Assembly: GCA_027038695.1 (NCBI GenBank)
Contig: JALWHA010000197.1
Location: 1 to 9,829, forward strand
Direction of reading: 5' to 3'
Source: Acidobacteriota bacterium
GTDB lineage: Bacteria > Acidobacteriota > Holophagae > Thermotomaculales > Thermotomaculaceae
DNA length: 9,829 bases
In this document: positions 7,020 to 9,829 of the stretch, one piece after another
How the letters are laid out: every line of letters starts with the position of its first letter
How positions within the stretch are numbered: position 1 is the stretch's first letter
Position numbers and translations under genes: made by a program
Notes under the pieces: model-generated
What the model was told of the DNA's origin: nothing
Database searches by the model: none
Seen by the model: the letters and a program-made list of their open reading frames with translations, nothing else

Positions 7020-8058
7020 ATACCCTCTTTAAAACAAGCATTGAAAAAACTTGCAGAAAAATGACAATTGCAACCGCAATTGAAAACACGGCATCTCCCC
7101 TTTTATGCCCCGATAAAAACCAGAAATCCGTTATCAACACCACCCCGAATGCCCCGGGGGAAAGGTAAAGGACAAAATTCTCTTTTTTAAAAATAAAATA
7201 CAGGTATTTAACCAGAATAATTGCCACTGTGAGCATTAAAGCACTTTTTAATATATGAAGATTAAACCCGGCCCCTGAAACAAAGCCCAAAAAGATTAAG
7301 AATATTGTGTAAAGTTGCTTTTCGTCAGAAATTAAAACCTTAAAGAGTGTATCCCCCTTTTTGCAGTAATTTGCAAGGTAAAAGCCTAAAAAGAACATTG
7401 TAAGGAAGGGAGAGACCCCCTTGATGTAAGCAAGTTCGGAAAAAAACAGAACAAGCCCCATAACGCTTAAAACTATTAAATCTTCATTTTCAATAATCGC
7501 AAACACAAGCCTTGAAAGGATAGAGAAAATAAACAATAACACAAAAAACCATCTTGTAACGGAGGGAGTAAAAGAAGCAAGGTTTAAAAAGAAGTAAATC
7601 ACAATGCACAAAAAAGGAACAAATGCGGAGAAAAACAGTATCTCCCTGTCTTCTTTTTTTCTGTCAGGCACAAAGGTTGCCGCAACCTTATAACTTACCA
7701 GAGTAAAAACGGAAGCAAGAACCCATGAAATATCGTAAGGATAAAGCCAGTTAAAAACAAGAAAAAGAACCCCGAACACAATGATAGAGTAAGAAAACAC
7801 TCTTTTATAAAAATCCTTTTTTAATGCCTTTAAATCCTGTACTTTAACCTGAATCCCCATTAAAAGCCCGAAAGCCCCCAAAAAAGGGGGAAGTATAGGC
7901 AAAAATGTATTTTTATCCACCTTTAAAAGGGAAAACAAAAGCCCTATTAAGAAAAACTCAAGCCCTAAAAAAGGGGACATTCTCCTTTTGTTGAATACAA
8001 ACCCTACCCCGAAATAGGCTAAAATTATTGCGCATACAATTAAAATTTCGGAAAGCAT
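7003..8058 (-). CDS. Antiporter-like multi-spanning membrane protein with degenerate core
   Basis: This 351-residue protein has about 10-11 hydrophobic helices and reads as a divergent relative of Na+/H+ exchanger-family proteins. Its helix order parallels the next gene: RRMSPFLGLEFFLIGLLF (25-42) near the N-terminus, a repeat-like LPPFLGAFGLLMGIQV (56-71), and IFLGFVSGAGFNLHIL (255-270), which matches the SIAGAGLDF segment of its neighbour. The SPAST ion-binding stretch of the neighbour is replaced by LVSYKVAATFVPDRKKEDRE (120-139), with no carboxylate inside the helix at that site. It may therefore be a non-transporting partner subunit, or use another route. The ATG directly abuts the stop of the upstream PII-like gene (TAAATG), and the 3' end overlaps the next gene by 17 bp. 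This tight coupling supports a fixed-ratio complex. Family assignment comes from topology and short motifs only. Confidence 0.75.
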   Translation of the reverse strand: MLSEILIVCAIILAYFGVGFVFNKRRMSPFLGLEFFLIGLLFSLLKVDKNTFLPILPPFLGAFGLLMGIQVKVQDLKALKKDFYKRVFSYSIIVFGVLFLVFNWLYPYDISWVLASVFTLVSYKVAATFVPDRKKEDREILFFSAFVPFLCIVIYFFLNLASFTPSVTRWFFVLLFIFSILSRLVFAIIENEDLIVLSVMGLVLFFSELAYIKGVSPFLTMFFLGFYLANYCKKGDTLFKVLISDEKQLYTIFLIFLGFVSGAGFNLHILKSALMLTVAIILVKYLYFIFKKENFVLYLSPGAFGVVLITDFWFLSGHKRGDAVFSIAVAIVIFLQVFSMLVLKRVYGQKG

Positions 8059-8400
8059 TTAGAGTTTCAATCCCCTTATATTTCCTATGTCAAGGGAGAA
8101 CATTATCCCGCTGTTAGGGTTTGAAAAAGAGCCGTAAACCTCTTCTATTGTGTCCATAGCCTCTTTAAGCAAATCTTCGTTTTTTATTACCGAAATAATC
8201 ATTTTATTTGTCGGGTTTTTGTCTTCAATCAGGTTTCTGAAGCCTGCAAAAATAGGGATTTCGTCAGCAAGGTATTCAAACATACCCCTCACATCAACTA
8301 TTGAAGCCCCTGTAACCCCAATTTCAACAAGGCCCTCCAAAACCTCTTCCAATTTTTCTTCCTTTTCAATTATGCAAACAAGCAATTTGGCTTTATTCAT
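8059..8400 (-). CDS. Small PII-like (GlnB-superfamily) regulatory protein
   Basis: This soluble protein of 113 residues (ATG at 8400) follows the PII ferredoxin-like fold order. Numbering from a possible TTG start three codons upstream, these are strand KLLVCII (8-14), helix EEKLEEVLEGLVEIG (17-31), strand GASIVDVRG (34-42), a loop (43-68), strand KMIISVI (69-75), helix NEDLLKEAMDTIEEVYG (77-93) and strand GIMFSLDIG (101-109). VEIGVTGASIVDVRG aligns naturally with the EVGITGMTV.EVKG region of GlnB. The loop is unlike GlnB: it has no KG...YRG uridylylation site and instead reads DEIPIFAGFRNL (49-60); the TGKIGDGKIF nucleotide loop is also missing. Ligand and partner are therefore unknown. The start is ambiguous: TTG (8407-8409) has GGAG four bases upstream, while ATG (8400) is 13 bases from it. 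Either way the gene overlaps the EIIA gene and abuts the antiporter-like gene, suggesting a cytosolic regulator of that transporter. Confidence 0.72.
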   Translation of the reverse strand: MNKAKLLVCIIEKEEKLEEVLEGLVEIGVTGASIVDVRGMFEYLADEIPIFAGFRNLIEDKNPTNKMIISVIKNEDLLKEAMDTIEEVYGSFSNPNSGIMFSLDIGNIRGLKL

Positions 8401-8848
8401 ACTTTGCAACTATCTCCATAATTTTTTCTGACGAGTCTGCTTCTAACAATTCTTTTACAAAGTTATCCTTTTTCAAAAGCCTTGCAAGTTTCGCAAGTAT
8501 TTGAAGGTGAATAAGGTTGCTCTTTGCCGCATTGCCTATAACCGTAAAAAGCAAACTTACAGGCTTGCCGTCTAAAGCGTTAAAATCTATCGGATTTTCA
8601 AGCTTAAAAACATAGATCTCGTGAGCCCTGCATTTGCTGTAAACAATGTGAGGAATGGCAACCCCCTTGCCTATTCCCGTTGACATTGTTTCTTCCCTTT
8701 TTAAAAACAATTCAAGAACCTCTTCCCTGTCAAAATCAAAATGGTCTTCAACGATAACATCCACACATCTTGAAAAAAAGTTTAGCTTGTTTTTTGCTTT
8801 AAAATTAACCATTATCTTGTCTTTTGCTAAAAACTGAGTCAGTTTCAC
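8393..8848 (-). CDS. PTS EIIA domain protein, fructose/nitrogen (PtsN-like) type
   Basis: This stand-alone EIIA domain of 151 residues has the usual length for PtsN-like proteins. The active-site block STGIGKGVAIPH (56-67) contains the phospho-accepting histidine H67, followed by the helix HLQILAKLARLL (114-125) typical of the family. No membrane or EIIB/EIIC domain is attached. PtsN proteins accept phosphate from the Ptsp/NPr relay and in E. coli bind potassium transport regulators (TrkA, KdpD), so placement ahead of two antiporter genes fits a role in cation homeostasis. This is inference; relay genes are not in the window. The start is GTG with a strong AAGGAG six bases upstream. It is the first gene of the four-gene cluster, its 3' end overlaps the PII-like gene, and a promoter-like sequence lies about 33-60 bp upstream. 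Confidence 0.9.
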   Translation of the reverse strand: MKLTQFLAKDKIMVNFKAKNKLNFFSRCVDVIVEDHFDFDREEVLELFLKREETMSTGIGKGVAIPHIVYSKCRAHEIYVFKLENPIDFNALDGKPVSLLFTVIGNAAKSNLIHLQILAKLARLLKKDNFVKELLEADSSEKIMEIVAKYE

Positions 8849-8880
8849 TTACCGCTCCTTAAAAGGGTTTTGTTAAAAAT

Positions 8881-8908
8881 ATATTAACACAAATACAAAG
8901 CAAGTTAA
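8881..8908 (-). promoter_or_regulatory. Candidate sigma-70-type promoter of the EIIA/PII-like/antiporter operon
   Basis: On the minus strand TTAACT (8903-8908; four of six to TTGACA) is followed after 16 bases by TAATAT (8881-8886). TGT just before the -10 gives an extended form. Transcription would begin near 8874, leaving a leader of about 25 bases that includes the AAGGAG ribosome site. It sits in the only gap (8849-8967) upstream of the cluster. No clear hairpin terminator for the upstream gene is seen there, so read-through is also possible. Confidence 0.45.
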
Positions 8909-8967
8909 AGCGGATACAACTTGAAGGTTATGTTTTTGCCTCTTAGAAACAAAAGATTACAACAAGG

Positions 8968-9829
8968 TTAAAACAGCCAGCTTAATTTTACAAAAGCCAC
9001 CTTATCGTTGTCGCTTCCGATAAAATTATTGTTTAAACCGTTCATTGTTGAGGTTGAGTTTGTTATGCCTGCATAAATCTTTCTGAAAGCGTCTTTTTGC
9101 CAGGTAATAAGAAGGTAAAAGTAATGATAGGGCATTTTAAACCCGTAGTCCCTGTAATTTGGCAAACTTGACTGATACATTGTCTTTAAACTCAATTTGT
9201 CAGTGAAAAAATATGTGCCATTAAATTGAAGAGCCTTTTGTTTTCTTATAAATCTCCTTGTCTGTTTGTCTGAATAGGTGTACACAAAAAAGGAAATCTC
9301 TGTTTGAAAGTGTGAAAACTCAGATTTTAACGAAAAACTGTAATTTTTGCTGTCAACAAGTTGAGGGTTGTCTCCGTATAAAATTGCAGTTCCTCTGCCA
9401 ATGCTGAATTCAGGCTGGAATTTGTTAAACTGAGACCATGAAATATAGAGAAACCTTGAGTTTTTAGGGTATGTCTTGCCTTTGTAATTCTCGTTTATAC
9501 TGTTGAAACTCATATAAAAACGCAACCTGTGGGTAAAATTTGTTGAAAACCATGTTGAAAAAATATTAGCAAGAAAACTTGAATTGTAATAATACTCCAT
9601 TCTGTAAAATGCCCCTATCCCAAACGACTTTACAAAACCCTTATCAGACTCTGGCTGATAAAAGAAATTCTGAAGTATTCGGTATGATTTTTCATCGTTT
9701 CTCCATACAAAACCCATATCGTTTACATACTCAGGGGAGAGAAAGTCATACCCAAGGGATGTTGTAAAATACCTGTTCCACTTGTAAGAAACCCCGAAAT
9801 ACCCTGCTTTTCCGTGGGTGGTGGTGTTT
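8968..9829 (-). CDS. DUF5916-like outer-membrane beta-barrel protein, C-terminal part (5' end outside window)
   Basis: The reading frame stays open from the stop at 8968-8970 to the right edge, giving 286 visible residues. The ATG at 9717 is internal: codons before it read ...TTSLGYDFLSPEYVND and continue into MGFVWRND. A LGYDFLSPEYVNDMGFVWRND-type segment is characteristic of the beta-barrel part of DUF5916 proteins, which often carry an N-terminal carbohydrate-binding-family-9-like domain. The rest is rich in alternating aromatic/polar strands (for example RFYMSFNSINEN and FLYISWSQF) and ends in FVKLSWLF, a terminal-aromatic signature of outer-membrane barrels recognised by the BAM machinery. 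No hydrophobic helices occur. The role is unknown; substrate binding or surface transport is inferred from family architecture only. It lies 119 bp upstream of the EIIA gene in the same orientation, with no obvious functional tie. Confidence 0.75.
   Translation of the reverse strand, partial: NTTTHGKAGYFGVSYKWNRYFTTSLGYDFLSPEYVNDMGFVWRNDEKSYRILQNFFYQPESDKGFVKSFGIGAFYRMEYYYNSSFLANIFSTWFSTNFTHRLRFYMSFNSINENYKGKTYPKNSRFLYISWSQFNKFQPEFSIGRGTAILYGDNPQLVDSKNYSFSLKSEFSHFQTEISFFVYTYSDKQTRRFIRKQKALQFNGTYFFTDKLSLKTMYQSSLPNYRDYGFKMPYHYFYLLITWQKDAFRKIYAGITNSTSTMNGLNNNFIGSDNDKVAFVKLSWLF

Noticed and set aside
8849..8967. Search for an intrinsic terminator of the barrel gene in the gap before the EIIA gene.
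   Set aside because: Only short direct repeats (AAGGTT near 8934 and 8965) were found; no stable GC stem followed by a T-run.
1..9829. CRISPR arrays, tRNA/rRNA genes, insertion sequences, toxin-antitoxin or phage-defence genes.
   Set aside because: No regularly spaced repeats, no tRNA-like cloverleaf, no transposase or integrase motifs and no defence-family motifs were seen on either strand.

Overview
This 9.8 kb window is bacterial and dense with genes, almost all on the minus strand. Three kinds of gene occur: amino-acid catabolism, one-carbon metabolism, and a cation transport block. The base composition is AT-rich, most markedly in the intergenic stretch at 4761-4974. Shine-Dalgarno sites are usually G-rich (GGAGG, GGGGGAT, AAGGAG). 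The short Thermotoga-like form of S-adenosylhomocysteine hydrolase, together with an outer-membrane DUF5916-type protein, points to a Gram-negative (diderm) bacterium outside the Proteobacteria. An Acidobacteriota-like or Bacteroidota/Ignavibacteria-like lineage would fit, but that is inference and I cannot place the organism from this sequence alone.

Region 1 (71-4760, minus strand, read right to left) is a likely operon. It begins with a 63-residue two-helix membrane protein (DUF2065/YjeT-like). Histidine ammonia-lyase (hutH) overlaps it by an ATGA junction, urocanate hydratase (hutU) follows after 10 nt, and S-adenosylhomocysteine hydrolase (ahcY) after 55 nt. HutH and HutU convert histidine to urocanate and then to imidazolonepropionate. 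The later hut steps (hutI, hutG or ftcD) are not in the window. AhcY serves the methyl cycle and is not part of histidine breakdown.

Region 2 (4761-4974) is the divergent control region between the hut-type operon and a plus-strand TauE/SafE-family exporter (4975-5706). It holds a perfect 10 bp palindrome (CTGTATACAG), a TATATA tract, an extended -10 box and a small hairpin in front of the exporter gene. The minus-strand operon starts at a GTG with no visible Shine-Dalgarno sequence.

Region 3 (5700-8848, minus strand, read right to left) is the most interesting part. Four genes are overlapped or directly abutted: a PTS EIIA (fructose/Ntr type) protein with its phosphorylatable histidine, a small PII-like protein, a multi-spanning antiporter-like membrane protein with a degenerate transport core, and a more canonical CPA2-type cation:proton antiporter. 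The arrangement suggests a cation antiporter of two unlike membrane subunits controlled by two soluble sensors, one phosphorylation-based and one probably ligand-based. It has its own promoter-like sequence at 8881-8908, and its last gene overlaps the convergent TauE gene by 7 bp.

Region 4 (8968-9829, minus strand) is the C-terminal part of a DUF5916-like outer-membrane beta-barrel protein. It runs off the right edge of the window, so its start is not visible.
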